47,090 nt of DNA from Bacilli bacterium (GCA_017651565.1 JAGCCQ010000041.1:1-47090), one strand, 5' to 3'. Shown: positions 24,404 through 33,187, numbered from the stretch's first letter. Program-made: numbers and translations. The notes: generated by a model not told the origin, from the letters alone.

Positions 24404-24952
24404 CTACTCTTGTTTTTCATAAAGTTTTCCTATTGTTCCGTCAATAGATACATTGACGTATTTTCCTAGTTCTCGTTTTATATCTTCATAAGCGAAGTAA
24501 AACATTAATTTACTAGGAATACCGTGTGTCCACCTATACTCTCCGTCCTTAGTAGGGAAAGCCCAACCAATAGCACCTTTTTTGCTCATATTTATTTCGT
24601 AACCGTGTTGTCTAGCATATCCAGTCGCACTACCTTCTATACCACTACCAAACTCGTTTATTATAATTACCATACCGTCACTTACTACACCATTATTTTG
24701 ATTATAGCCTTCAGATTTAACATAAACCTTACCAGTATTAGTCTTTTTATTATATTCCCATTTGATAGCGTCTGTGAACGCTCCTAAATTGCCTTCGTTA
24801 CAGTTCTCAATAACTTTTCTATATGCTATTTGAGTTGCTAACTCTATGCCTCTCTTTACGCCTTTATCTAGTGCGTCTTGATACTCGTCTAGTTGCTTTA
24901 TTGCTTTCTTCAACCCTCTGTTTGATAACACCATTGTTATCGTCTTTAACAT
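24404..24952 (-). CDS. HK97 gp10-like head-tail joining protein
   Basis: The 182 residues start with a helix (R-G-L-K-K-A-I-K-Q-L-D-E-Y) and contain the segment V-I-I-I-N-E-F-G-S-G-I-E-G, which fits the HK97 gp10-like family acting at the head-tail interface. AAAGAGG precedes ATG 24952. The gene overlaps the small upstream gene by 89 bases. It is followed closely by the terminator-type gene. Confidence 0.78.
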   Translation of the reverse strand: MLKTITMVLSNRGLKKAIKQLDEYQDALDKGVKRGIELATQIAYRKVIENCNEGNLGAFTDAIKWEYNKKTNTGKVYVKSEGYNQNNGVVSDGMVIIINEFGSGIEGSATGYARQHGYEINMSKKGAIGWAFPTKDGEYRWTHGIPSKLMFYFAYEDIKRELGKYVNVSIDGTIGKLYEKQE

Positions 24953-25055
24953 CTTTTTCCTCTTTCTTATCTTCGACTAGTTTTAAACCAGCCCTAATAA
25001 AGTTTTCTTTGTCTTCTTCGGTAAAGCATACTAAACCATTAGCAAACTTATACAT
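24864..25055 (-). CDS. Small head-region protein
   Basis: From ATG 25055 (GTAGGTG upstream) it encodes 63 residues: a short conserved-looking N-terminus (MYKFANGLVCFTEEDKE) and a basic, disordered tail ending R-R-V-S-R-R-T-R. The 3' half is read in another frame as the start of the gp10-like gene. Small proteins of this kind occur beside connectors in gut phages. The role is unknown; the basic tail could contact DNA. Confidence 0.55.
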   Translation of the reverse strand: MYKFANGLVCFTEEDKENFIRAGLKLVEDKKEEKDVKDDNNGVIKQRVEESNKATRRVSRRTR

Positions 25056-25064
25056 AGATAACAC

Positions 25065-25442
25065 CTACTTTCCATTAATTCTTTTCATATAGATTATTAT
25101 TACACTTCCACCATTTCTAGGGGGTAATAATCTATAATTGGCGTTCTGCCCGTTAATTTCTTCTCCTTCTGGAGTAAGTCCGTCTGTATAGGCTACATCA
25201 AACTCTTTAAATACATTTAAGTATTTGTCTAAAGGAATTACCATACGCAACATTATTTTTGCGTCTTCACCAAACTCTTGCATTTCTGCTTGAGAAGATA
25301 CACCTCTATAATTAAACTTATAGAATACTGGAGTATCATATACACTTATTGAGTTACCTTCATCGTCTACATCATCGCCTATTTTACTAGCGATATATAT
25401 GGGCTTAGCCCAGTCTTCAATATTAGTATTAGGAATTATCAT
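25065..25442 (-). CDS. Head closure-type protein
   Basis: The 125-residue beta-rich protein includes Y-D-T-P-V-F-Y-K-F-N-Y-R-G-V-S-S and a C-terminal N-Y-R-L-L-P-P-R-N-G-G-S-V-I-I-I-Y strand pair, consistent with a stopper or head-closure protein. Order (adaptor, closure, gp10-like, terminator, tube) matches standard siphoviruses. It overlaps the adaptor gene by 14 bases. The assignment is mainly contextual. Confidence 0.65.
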   Translation of the reverse strand: MIIPNTNIEDWAKPIYIASKIGDDVDDEGNSISVYDTPVFYKFNYRGVSSQAEMQEFGEDAKIMLRMVIPLDKYLNVFKEFDVAYTDGLTPEGEEINGQNANYRLLPPRNGGSVIIIYMKRINGK

Positions 25443-25842
25443 TTTGACAACAACACCTTTTCTTGAACTTTATTACACCAGCATTAGGTACAAGTTCGTC
25501 TAATAATATTTTAGATATAGAGCCAGTTAAGTAACTAACAGATAAACCGTTTTCACTATAACTTTGTACATTTAATGTACTCATTTTATGGTATAGTTCG
25601 ATAGCACATCTTACTATCCAGTTTTTCATCCTCCAAGTGTCTGGTAATTCTTTTTCATCATCATAAGGATAAAGTACATATAGAGCAATACCTCTAGCGT
25701 CTGCTAATTTTTGTTCAAAGATATCATCACAAGAACTATCGTTAGCATTGTTTAATATCTCAATTCTCATTTTTAGGATATCTTCACTTACTTCGTTAGT
25801 TTCTTCTTGTGTTTCTTCTTCTAGTATTTCCTCATTATCCAT
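25429..25842 (-). CDS. Head-tail adaptor (gp6-like connector)
   Basis: The 137-residue protein has an acidic N-terminal extension (Glu-rich, residues 4-20) and a helical body with A-R-G-I-A-L-Y-V-L-Y-P-Y-D. The segment E-N-G-L-S-V-S-Y-L-T-G-S-I-S and the L-V-P-N-A-G-V-I end are typical of phage connector adaptors that bind the portal. The unusual CCC triplet near the C-terminus may bind metal. It starts inside the stop of the 56-residue gene upstream. Confidence 0.75.
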   Translation of the reverse strand: MDNEEILEEETQEETNEVSEDILKMRIEILNNANDSSCDDIFEQKLADARGIALYVLYPYDDEKELPDTWRMKNWIVRCAIELYHKMSTLNVQSYSENGLSVSYLTGSISKILLDELVPNAGVIKFKKRCCCQNDNS

Positions 25843-26005
25843 TGTCGCTCCTCCTTATCTCCATTATGGCAACTAAGCCTCTTTTATATAATTCCATAGC
25901 ACGCTCACAATTAAGATATAGGACTTTTTGAGTGTCTTGATATTCACCGTTTTGTTTCATATCGTTAAAAGGAACTATTACTCTTACTTTAACAATTCTT
26001 TCCAT
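25835..26005 (-). CDS. Small phage protein between capsid and connector genes
   Basis: A 56-residue frame from ATG 26005, starting MERIVKVRVIVPFNDMKQNG and ending in a basic segment. The order V-I-V-P-F-N-D, E-R-A-M-E-L-Y-K-R-G-L-V-A resembles small conserved head-region proteins that have a strand followed by a helix. It overlaps the glycosyltransferase by 22 bases and the adaptor by eight, so it is tightly embedded in the head operon. The function is unknown. Confidence 0.65.
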   Translation of the reverse strand: MERIVKVRVIVPFNDMKQNGEYQDTQKVLYLNCERAMELYKRGLVAIMEIRRSDNG

Positions 26006-26889
26006 AACTCAACTACTCCTTCTTGTTTGTATTCAACGTTCTTAGGAACTTTATTTATTATTTTATCAATATCTTTTTTAGTTAATTTCATATCGAACGG
26101 TATGAGATATCCATTTTTACCTTCCTTAACGTCCTTCACAGCGTTAGGAAACGGAGTTACGAGTGTTGGAACACCATTAGTCCAAGCCTCATACATTGTA
26201 TAGCAGAACGACTCTGTTTTTGAAAATTGGCAAACATAATCGTACGCTTTCATTAATCTTTGACAGTCTGCTATAGGACTGTGTAATCTTATATTCCCGT
26301 ATGGTATTACGTTATTAGGGTTTGTACCAAATACATCCCATATATATTTAATTCCATATTTATCAAGCAAATCGCAGAACTTACACATTAAGTCATAGCC
26401 TTTTTCCTCAGTTAATCTAGTAAAAGAACATAATTTTAAATCATATTCTTGATTATAAATTAAATTAGGAATTACTACACTATCTCGATTATATTCTCTT
26501 ATAAATGACTCTCTAGCAATATCACTAACCGCTATATATTCAGTCTTAGGGTCAAGTTCTTCAAAAGTCCAACTCCAAAACTGTTTCATAGCAGTCCAGT
26601 CACTATGTATCATCCGATATACTTTTTTATAGTTAATTTGATAATAATACTCTTTATCTACTAACACACTAGTTAAAATACAAATATCACAGTCTAAGGG
26701 AGAAGTGAGTTCTATTATGACATCTACATATTCACTCAACATATAAGCATTTTCTAAACTAATATCACGACAAACAAATGTTATATCGTAATCATTATGA
26801 AATTGTCTTACAAAGTTAAGTAGGAACGTTTCTACACCACCTATATCGTTATAGTAGTGTTGTAATAATACCATTTTTTTCTTATTCAT
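25984..26889 (-). CDS. GT4-type glycosyltransferase in the capsid operon
   Basis: The 301-residue protein has a GT-B plan. The N-terminal lobe starts MNKKKMVLLQHYYNDIGGVE, with the G-G-V-E loop common to GT4 enzymes. The C-terminal lobe carries L-T-E-E-K-G-Y-D and the E-x7-E motif in T-E-S-F-C-Y-T-M-Y-E followed by G-V-P-T-L-V. Such enzymes move a sugar from a nucleotide sugar to an acceptor. It lies directly after the major capsid gene and before the connectors, so a virion protein may be its acceptor. A nucleotidyltransferase-like gene (45167-45817) could supply the donor. It is somewhat shorter than cellular GT4 enzymes. Confidence 0.85.
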   Translation of the reverse strand: MNKKKMVLLQHYYNDIGGVETFLLNFVRQFHNDYDITFVCRDISLENAYMLSEYVDVIIELTSPLDCDICILTSVLVDKEYYYQINYKKVYRMIHSDWTAMKQFWSWTFEELDPKTEYIAVSDIARESFIREYNRDSVVIPNLIYNQEYDLKLCSFTRLTEEKGYDLMCKFCDLLDKYGIKYIWDVFGTNPNNVIPYGNIRLHSPIADCQRLMKAYDYVCQFSKTESFCYTMYEAWTNGVPTLVTPFPNAVKDVKEGKNGYLIPFDMKLTKKDIDKIINKVPKNVEYKQEGVVELWKELLK

Positions 26890-26925
26890 AATCTTCTCCC
26901 TTTAGAAAGTTATATTTTTTAATTA

Positions 26926-27915
26926 CTAGGCACTAACAGTTTTAACAACTTGTCCAACTGGTTTAGTAAATGTAGTAGATAGACCAGTAATTTTACCGTG
27001 ATACCACTCTGGTCCGTGGTCTAAACCGATTTGACCAAAGATTTGATATGTAGCACCTGCTCCAGTTCTAGCAAGTTCTTCTCTGAAGAAGTTACCTTTG
27101 CTTGGTACTGGTTGTTCTACTGGTGAGCATACTGCTGGGTTATAAACTAAAGCAGTTCCGTCTGGTAAGAACTCACCTAAACCTACTCTAACAGTAGTTC
27201 CGATAGGTAAAATTAAGTCTCTTACTTGAATACCATAAGCACTCATATATTCTTTACCTACTGGCATACCCATTTCTACAGCGTTTCCGTGTAATTGTAA
27301 TAAGTTAACAGAGTTAACTAATAAAATTAAGTTAGAAATGTCGCCTCCAGCGTCTTTAATATCTTTAACAACTTCGTTAACAAGCCATAAATCTAATGCA
27401 GCACCACTAGCAGCCTCTACGTTAGTAGTAATAGCAGCAAGGATACCTCTAGTTTTGTTAACTTGGTTATCTGCAGCAGCCTTGTTGTAAGTACCTTGAA
27501 TAAATGTTTTTTCAATACTCCTCTTAATCTTATCCATTTTTTGAGAAGTTTGGAAATCTAATTCATTTTGAGGGTTTGCAACTTGACCAGCAATATTTAC
27601 ACCACTTAATGTAGCCATATTACTTTGTTTAGCATAACTAATTCCAATAGTTTCGTGGAAGATTTGAGTTACGTTAGACATTTGTGTTCTAGTTACATAA
27701 GTTGCGTCTGGTGCAGTTAGTGAAGCAGTTTCACTAATCTCTGGTATTGCTCCTTCCTCACTAGTATAGTATTGTCCGCAAACGAACTCTACGCTATTAG
27801 TGTATTTTACCTTTCCAGAAATTGAGTTTAGGAAAGGAGTATTTGTGTTTGCTTTATTATAAAGTAAACCACTATAGTTAGGAACTAAAAAACTTTGTAC
27901 TGTTCCCGTAGCCAT
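26926..27915 (-). CDS. Major capsid protein
   Basis: The 329-residue protein starts MATGTVQSFLVPNYSGLLYN and continues with a region like SU10 or DUF5309-type HK97-fold capsid proteins, including S-N-V-T-Q-I-F-H-E-T and an A-domain part near F-G-Q-I-G-L-D-H-G-P-E-W-Y-H-G. I use ATG 27915 with AGAGGTG nine bases upstream. The preceding gene encodes a scaffold and the one after it a glycosyltransferase. It forms the icosahedral shell. Confidence 0.9.
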   Translation of the reverse strand: MATGTVQSFLVPNYSGLLYNKANTNTPFLNSISGKVKYTNSVEFVCGQYYTSEEGAIPEISETASLTAPDATYVTRTQMSNVTQIFHETIGISYAKQSNMATLSGVNIAGQVANPQNELDFQTSQKMDKIKRSIEKTFIQGTYNKAAADNQVNKTRGILAAITTNVEAASGAALDLWLVNEVVKDIKDAGGDISNLILLVNSVNLLQLHGNAVEMGMPVGKEYMSAYGIQVRDLILPIGTTVRVGLGEFLPDGTALVYNPAVCSPVEQPVPSKGNFFREELARTGAGATYQIFGQIGLDHGPEWYHGKITGLSTTFTKPVGQVVKTVSA

Positions 27916-27956
27916 TTTAATCACCTCTCTTAATATTTTCTTCCCTTAATTAAGTG

Positions 27957-28589
27957 CTAGATGTTACTTTTTTGTTGCTCTTGATAGATTTGAGTCATTA
28001 ATTGTGTTTGTAACACAACATCCTTATCTTCAATAGCCTTTTGTAATTGTTGATTTAATAATTCAACATTACTTACTGTTGCTGAGCCTTGTGTTCCTCC
28101 AATAGGTTTAGGAGTATCATTTAGAAGTTTATTAGTAGTCGCTTCTTCAGTAGTATCTTTAGTCTTATTTAGAATATTTATAAAACTATTTGCTAGTTTC
28201 ATAGATTTATCATAATCTTCACTAACGATATTAGATAAAGTTTCTTTTAATTCTTCATCATCGTCTTTTACTTCGATACCGTTCTTTAGTAGTAATTTTT
28301 GTACTGCTAATTCACTTTTTTCTCTAGCATTAGATAATCTACTTTTTTCGATTTCCTTTCTTTCTTCTTCTAACTTTTCTTGGTCTGTCATATTAGCCTT
28401 TTTCAAATTATCAAAGTCAATTTGAAGACTTGAATAATCAGACTCTGTTTTGCTTAAACGATTACTCAAATCATTATACTTATCCTTAGGAATTACTAGT
28501 TTCGCTAATTCTTTAGCAATAGCGTCTACTCTTTCCTCGTTAGTAGTGTAACTTTCATCGTTTAACACTTGCTCAATAGCATTTTTCAT
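27957..28589 (-). CDS. Capsid scaffold protein
   Basis: This 210-residue protein (ATG 28589 with GGGAAGGG upstream) is dominated by a charged coiled coil from about residue 35 to 85, a middle helical hairpin and a Gln-rich C-terminal helix (V-S-N-V-E-L-L-N-Q-Q-L-Q-K). Composition, size and position between portal and major capsid genes are those of Gram-positive phage scaffolds (DUF4355-like). The C-terminal helix would bind capsid subunits during prohead assembly. Confidence 0.85.
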   Translation of the reverse strand: MKNAIEQVLNDESYTTNEERVDAIAKELAKLVIPKDKYNDLSNRLSKTESDYSSLQIDFDNLKKANMTDQEKLEEERKEIEKSRLSNAREKSELAVQKLLLKNGIEVKDDDEELKETLSNIVSEDYDKSMKLANSFINILNKTKDTTEEATTNKLLNDTPKPIGGTQGSATVSNVELLNQQLQKAIEDKDVVLQTQLMTQIYQEQQKSNI

Positions 28590-28604
28590 TTTATCCCTTC
28601 CCAC

Positions 28605-28737
28605 TCACAATGTTTTTATAGTTGTCACATCTCAACTTATTGAGTGTCGTACATTTATGCTTTGTACGATAAGCAGTTTTTAGGTCGCGTAGGAGGAGTT
28701 GCACCTCCGTTTTGCTCTTTTCCGCGATAAAGGGGGC
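28605..28737 (-). ncRNA. Structured leader upstream of scaffold and capsid
   Basis: Successive hairpins fill the 133-base gap: TCGCG/CGCGA (28685-28689 with 28723-28727) enclosing GGAGG/CCTCC (28692-28696 with 28704-28708), TCGTACA/TGTACGA (28647-28653 with 28663-28669) and CTCAA/TTGAG (28631-28644). The GC-rich unit stands out in AT-rich DNA. It may process or regulate the highly expressed scaffold-capsid message. Confidence 0.6.
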
Positions 28738-30291
28738 TTATTTACCCCTTTCTGACGATACTGGAGTTTCTTCATCCTTTTCATCGGACTTGTCATCCAC
28801 AGTATTCTCATCAGCCAATTTCTCTCTCAACTGTTTGTTAGCCTTAGCCACAAATAGTTCTATCCATTTTTCAACGCCACCATAGAAGTCCATAGATTTC
28901 TTAAATGCTTCGTTGTTATCACCATATAGACCACTAGTAGCCATAGCAACATCTGGAGCAATTCCAGAGTTTATTTGGTTCATCAGACCTTGCGATTTTA
29001 CTAGGAAATTGTCGTTTTTGTTTCTTACAAACTTTTGGTCTACATCGTCTAAAGTTAAACTCTTAACTTGGCTATTAGGAGTAACTTTACATATCTTTAA
29101 AATCATTTTAGTTTCTGGTTTAGAACAACGTTTGAAAGACATTTCGTCTTGATTTGCTCTTTCATCCGCCATAGTCCAACCTTCACCTATCATCCTTGCT
29201 TGACCAGTATCTCCACCAGTATTCTTTTCGTTATTCTTAGGAACACCTACTATAGTAAGTGCAGCGTTAAATAATCTGTCGTGTAATACTTTAGTGTTAG
29301 TATGGTCTACATTATTGGATAATAACTTCAAATCTGCTGGTCTTGAAGGGTCTGAGGAAGCAATTTTTACTGCTCCTAAGTCCAACAAGTCAGAGAAGTC
29401 TTCTGCGTCTATGTCTTGGTTAACAAATACTAAGATAGACTGGATAAACTGGTCTAAACCGTCAATTTCATCAGATGTTACTCTATTTAATTGATTTAGT
29501 AAGTCCATTACGACTTCAATAATACCTAATCTTGACTTATTTAAGTAATATTCGAAGATAGGGATATCGCCTAAAGCGTGTTTTTTAACAAACTTAACAG
29601 TAAACGCTGCGTTTTCGAAATATTCTCTATCAAACTCGAAATATTTATTCTTTGTATAGATACTACCTTTAATCTTTTTGTCATTAATACCTACTGTGTA
29701 AGTACAAGCAAACAATTTTTCGTGAGGTAGATAACTAGAATAAACAATAAATGTATTTTTACTATCTAAGTTTTGAATAGTAAACGGAGTATCTCCAGTA
29801 GGAGTTGGAAGCACTATTCTATGTGCTATACCAGAAATATATAGGCTTTCTGCTAACTCTGTATCCTTAGGATATTTGTCATCGGCTAACATATAGCCAT
29901 TTAATATGTTAATTTCTGGGTTAAATGCGTCTCCTCTAATAACATATTGAATAGGTTGTCCAAAAACATAACTTTTTTTGAACTCCGTAATAAAATACGC
30001 ATTGTTTTCTACTACTATATTATTAATATTAGGTCTAATTTCTTTAGTTTTACCAATTATTGGTTGGTATCCCTTATAATATTTCTCTAAATAATCTATT
30101 TCACCCGCATTATCTAAATGTACTTGAAATACATCATTTAAAATCTTTGTGATTACTTGAGAAGTTAAGTCTTCTGGTTTGTAATCTGCATAAATTATTT
30201 TTCTACCAAATAGCCTTCTCTCTTGAGGGGCTATTGTATATACTGGTTTGCACTCACATATAGAGTTGCAACTGCAATTATTTTCTTCCAT
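28738..30291 (-). CDS. Portal protein (SPP1 gp6-like)
   Basis: The 517-residue protein has the SPP1-type portal features: an N-terminal clip and wing region with Y-Y-K-G-Y-Q-P-I, then F-I-T-E-F-K-K-S-Y-V-F-G-Q-P-I-Q-Y. The segment D-G-L-D-Q-F-I-Q-S follows, and an acidic, disordered C-terminus closes the protein. It forms the 12-subunit ring through which DNA enters and leaves. The N-terminus is unusual in holding a C-x-C/C-E-C cluster (residues 6-14). It lies downstream of the terminase gene as expected. Confidence 0.92.
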   Translation of the reverse strand: MEENNCSCNSICECKPVYTIAPQERRLFGRKIIYADYKPEDLTSQVITKILNDVFQVHLDNAGEIDYLEKYYKGYQPIIGKTKEIRPNINNIVVENNAYFITEFKKSYVFGQPIQYVIRGDAFNPEINILNGYMLADDKYPKDTELAESLYISGIAHRIVLPTPTGDTPFTIQNLDSKNTFIVYSSYLPHEKLFACTYTVGINDKKIKGSIYTKNKYFEFDREYFENAAFTVKFVKKHALGDIPIFEYYLNKSRLGIIEVVMDLLNQLNRVTSDEIDGLDQFIQSILVFVNQDIDAEDFSDLLDLGAVKIASSDPSRPADLKLLSNNVDHTNTKVLHDRLFNAALTIVGVPKNNEKNTGGDTGQARMIGEGWTMADERANQDEMSFKRCSKPETKMILKICKVTPNSQVKSLTLDDVDQKFVRNKNDNFLVKSQGLMNQINSGIAPDVAMATSGLYGDNNEAFKKSMDFYGGVEKWIELFVAKANKQLREKLADENTVDDKSDEKDEETPVSSERGK

Positions 30292-30475
30292 ATATTCACC
30301 ACATCCCTACTCCCCCTAAAAAGAAAAGAGGGAACATAACAATTACGGTTATGCTCCCGTGTAGCACAAGCAAACAAAAAGGGAAAAACTTGTTTGCTCA
30401 ATTTACATCTAGCACAAACCGTAAAAATATTCTATTTTTAAAGTCAAATAAGATAATAAATATTTACCTTTTTTA
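30292..30475 (-). terminator. Paired hairpins between terminase and portal genes
   Basis: Two strong stems occur: AGCAAACAA with TTGTTTGCT (30369-30377, 30390-30398) and GGGA-CATAAC with GTTATG-TCCC (30330-30340, 30348-30358). On the minus strand the second is followed by a U-rich stretch, so it can terminate. The rest of this 184-base gap has no gene. Confidence 0.65.
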
Positions 30476-32218
30476 CTAAAATATCCTCTTAACAGCAGAC
30501 GGTTTTGATAAAATACTCCTTCCTACTATAATTTCAGAGTTATACATCGCTGCTCCGTCTGGACCGTCATCAAACTTGTTAGGATAATCAAAGGAATATT
30601 TAGTGATGTTATCCATTAATCTACCAATATCCGTGTTAGGTTTAACGATAGACTTGTCTTTAAAGATAATATTTCGTTGAATACCGAATAAATTGTTCTT
30701 AATTCTGTCTTCTTTTTTCTTTGTAGAGTATAATTCAACAATTTTGCATAGATTTTCGTATCCAGCGTCCTTTAACTTGCCCTCAAGTAGTGGTTTTAAC
30801 GATACATCAATGTTATTTTCGATAACTAAAGTCGTAATATTGTCATTTATTATCTTTAAAATGATTTCATCGTACAATTCTTCCATAGGTTTCTTTCTAA
30901 ATATACTATCCCATAGATAATGTTTCCCACATCCGTCTGGTTTGCAGATAAACATATTCAAATTATCCTTACCTTTTCTAGTGGTATCCATAATAGCCAT
31001 ACAATAAGGCTCTAAATCACTAGGAGGCTCTATATAAGTTGTTAAGTTTTCCCACGCCATTTCTCGCCCAGTAGGTGCAATAGGACTTTGTTGATATACA
31101 CAACTGAATAAGAAAGGGTCTGTTGTTTCCTTAATTTGCTCGGCTACATCTTGAGGGTATACTTCACTACAAGTAGTTTTACCTTCATTATCTAGTAAAG
31201 GAACACGGATAACTATAGTATCCTTGTTTCTCATAACATAAGGGTTATCAGTCTCCCTTAATTCGTCTACTTTATTTCTATCGTCAATAATTCTGTTTAA
31301 TATATCTTCTGGTGTCCATTGAGTACCTATAAATAGAAACTTACATCTTTCTCCGTCACGTCTATTCCACCACTCTGTATTCCATTTATCGTAAATTAGT
31401 CTATGAGTTGACTCACTATTGGCTTCCTCTGCACCTTTAGTCATATCATCGAATATGATAGCAAAATTAGCACGTTCACCAGTAGTACTACCCATACGAG
31501 TTCTACTAATTAAGTTAGACTTAGGAACATTAGCGTTTTTTATTTTCCAGTCGCTCTCACGCTCTACATCAAAAGGCTTACTATTAAATAGTTTATATCT
31601 AGTAAATACATCACTAAAAGCAGTACTGCATAGATATCCTTTGATATTTCTAGAAAAACCTAATACTAACTCCTCAGAATACGATAAACGAATAATAGAG
31701 TTATCTATAGATAAACCAAATGCCCACGCACTCCATAAAGTTGCTATATAAGATTTGCCCATAGAAGGAGCGTAAGACGCAATAACATACTTAAGATTAG
31801 GGTTATAAGTTAATTCTTGTAAAGCGTCTACATAAGGTCTTAGAATATCACGTCTATTAGAATACACTTTACGAGGTTGTTCCCACTCCATATACTCAAT
31901 AAATGACTCAAAGTCTCTACGAGCCGCAAAAGCATACGCCCTACGATAATATTCGAAGAAAGAACTCATTAAATCTACGCTACTTTTCTCTACTAGTTTA
32001 TGTAATAAAGGAATAAGTCTATTCTTACATCCTAAACAAGCGTCTAATTCGCTATCTAAATACCACATCTCTAGTAGGTTTATAGCACTCTCACACCAAG
32101 TTAATTTATCTCGATTAGATAATTTCTTACTTCTTAAAGCCTCTAGCACATCATTAAAGGTAGTCTCCGCTTCAGTAAGAGGCTTTTTTATTTCTATATG
32201 GTCTCCTACCTTAATCAT
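30476..32218 (-). CDS. terL: Terminase large subunit
   Basis: The 580-residue packaging motor has an N-terminal helical extension (1-130) and an ATPase domain. Its Walker A-like loop is A-S-Y-A-P-S-M-G-K-S (148-156), the Walker B region is N-F-A-I-I-F-D-D-M, and the coupling motif is F-I-G-T-Q-W. The C-terminal RNase H-like nuclease shows acidic positions in A-I-M-D-T-T-R-K-G-K-D and V-I-E-N-N. It packages DNA into proheads through the portal encoded next. It lies four bases from a HTH gene, and no small subunit is adjacent. Confidence 0.95.
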   Translation of the reverse strand: MIKVGDHIEIKKPLTEAETTFNDVLEALRSKKLSNRDKLTWCESAINLLEMWYLDSELDACLGCKNRLIPLLHKLVEKSSVDLMSSFFEYYRRAYAFAARRDFESFIEYMEWEQPRKVYSNRRDILRPYVDALQELTYNPNLKYVIASYAPSMGKSYIATLWSAWAFGLSIDNSIIRLSYSEELVLGFSRNIKGYLCSTAFSDVFTRYKLFNSKPFDVERESDWKIKNANVPKSNLISRTRMGSTTGERANFAIIFDDMTKGAEEANSESTHRLIYDKWNTEWWNRRDGERCKFLFIGTQWTPEDILNRIIDDRNKVDELRETDNPYVMRNKDTIVIRVPLLDNEGKTTCSEVYPQDVAEQIKETTDPFLFSCVYQQSPIAPTGREMAWENLTTYIEPPSDLEPYCMAIMDTTRKGKDNLNMFICKPDGCGKHYLWDSIFRKKPMEELYDEIILKIINDNITTLVIENNIDVSLKPLLEGKLKDAGYENLCKIVELYSTKKKEDRIKNNLFGIQRNIIFKDKSIVKPNTDIGRLMDNITKYSFDYPNKFDDGPDGAAMYNSEIIVGRSILSKPSAVKRIF

Positions 32219-32221
32219 TTA

Positions 32222-32656
32222 CTACTCCGTAGGGAACTTAATAACGATAGGTAAACCCTTAATATATTTTTCTTCTATTTCTTTATCTAATTCTTTCTTA
32301 ACTTCTAAAGCACGGTCATTAGTTTCATATTTAGCAACTACTATACCCTCAGTAGTAATTAAAACGTTCTCTAATTCTTTATCTGCAAAATAATCACTAG
32401 ATAAGTTTAATAAATTAGTTAATTTCTCAACAAACTTAGGCTTAGGTATTTCCTCGTCATTTAATACTCTCTTAATAGTATCTTTATAGTTATTACCGAA
32501 ATGAGTAATTAAAGTATCAGTAGATACATTTTGTTCTTCCATAACTTCCTTTAATTTCTCACCAATTAATAAGTTAGGTTGTCTTTTACCAATACATAGA
32601 CCTTTTGCAAACATAGTTTCGTTTCCGCTCTGACTAAAAATTAAAATATTATTCAT
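32222..32656 (-). CDS. HTH protein upstream of terminase
   Basis: The 144-residue protein has an XRE-like helical region (I-G-E-K-L-K-E-V-M-E-E-Q-N-V-S-T-D-T-L to L-L-N-L-S-S-D-Y-F, about 31-91). A C-terminal alpha-beta part contains the V-V-A-K-Y-E-T-N-D-R-A-L strand-helix. It is four bases from terL and overlaps the previous gene by four. It could be a repressor or, by position, take the place of a small terminase; the XRE-like pattern favours a regulator. Confidence 0.65.
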   Translation of the reverse strand: MNNILIFSQSGNETMFAKGLCIGKRQPNLLIGEKLKEVMEEQNVSTDTLITHFGNNYKDTIKRVLNDEEIPKPKFVEKLTNLLNLSSDYFADKELENVLITTEGIVVAKYETNDRALEVKKELDKEIEEKYIKGLPIVIKFPTE

Positions 32657-32961
32657 AATTTCCTCCTAATTTCTCTTAATTTTTTTAAATAATCTTTAAA
32701 CTCCTTCACTCCGTCAGAAGATAAAGGAGGCGATACATAATTAAATAAACTTCCTTCCTCTAGCCCTAATGCTACTTCCCATTTAGCAAGCACTTTACAT
32801 CTAAAAGGATGATATCCATTAAGATAATTCGTAACATTAGCGTAGACAGTACGACTTTCCCCTAATTCTTTCTCTACTCTATTAATTTTCTTAACTAAAT
32901 CGTTTTTATTAATCTTTTTCTTATCTAGATACAAGGCTAAATACTCTCTAACACTCATCAT
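32653..32961 (-). CDS. XRE-like DNA-binding protein
   Basis: The 102 residues have an N-terminal HTH-like helix bundle (V-R-E-Y-L-A-L-Y-L-D-K-K-K-I-N-K-N-D-L, then Y-A-N-V-T-N-Y-L-N-G-Y as recognition helix) and a basic C-terminal helix ending K-L-R-E-I-R-R-K-L. It is one of five small regulators read leftward ahead of the terminase, with overlapping ends to both neighbours. Autoregulation or control of the divergent early promoter is plausible. Confidence 0.65.
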   Translation of the reverse strand: MMSVREYLALYLDKKKINKNDLVKKINRVEKELGESRTVYANVTNYLNGYHPFRCKVLAKWEVALGLEEGSLFNYVSPPLSSDGVKEFKDYLKKLREIRRKL

Positions 32962-33187
32962 AAGGCTTCACCACACGAATAGTACGCTGCTTACAATTAC
33001 GCATAACGATATATCCTTTATCTTGAAGTCTCATAACGATATTAAAAGCACTACAAGTAGGACTGTCTATCATTTCCCCTATTTCTTGATAAGTAGGACT
33101 ATACCCTTTTTCCAAGATAAAATGCTCAATACAGTCTAGAGCAATTAATTGTTTTCTAGTTAATTTTTTAGTATTTTCTTTCATCAC
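32948..33187 (-). CDS. LexA-type winged-helix domain protein
   Basis: The 79-residue protein is just the LexA N-terminal DNA-binding domain: L-T-R-K-Q-L-I-A-L-D-C-I-E-H-F-I, then G-Y-S-P-T-Y-Q-E-I-G and the recognition helix in S-A-F-N-I-V-M-R-L, ending G-Y-I-V-M-R and basic strands. The autoprotease domain of LexA is absent, so it cannot self-cleave in the SOS response. It may occupy SOS-like or phage operators. It overlaps both neighbouring genes. Confidence 0.85.
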   Translation of the reverse strand: MMKENTKKLTRKQLIALDCIEHFILEKGYSPTYQEIGEMIDSPTCSAFNIVMRLQDKGYIVMRNCKQRTIRVVKPYDEC

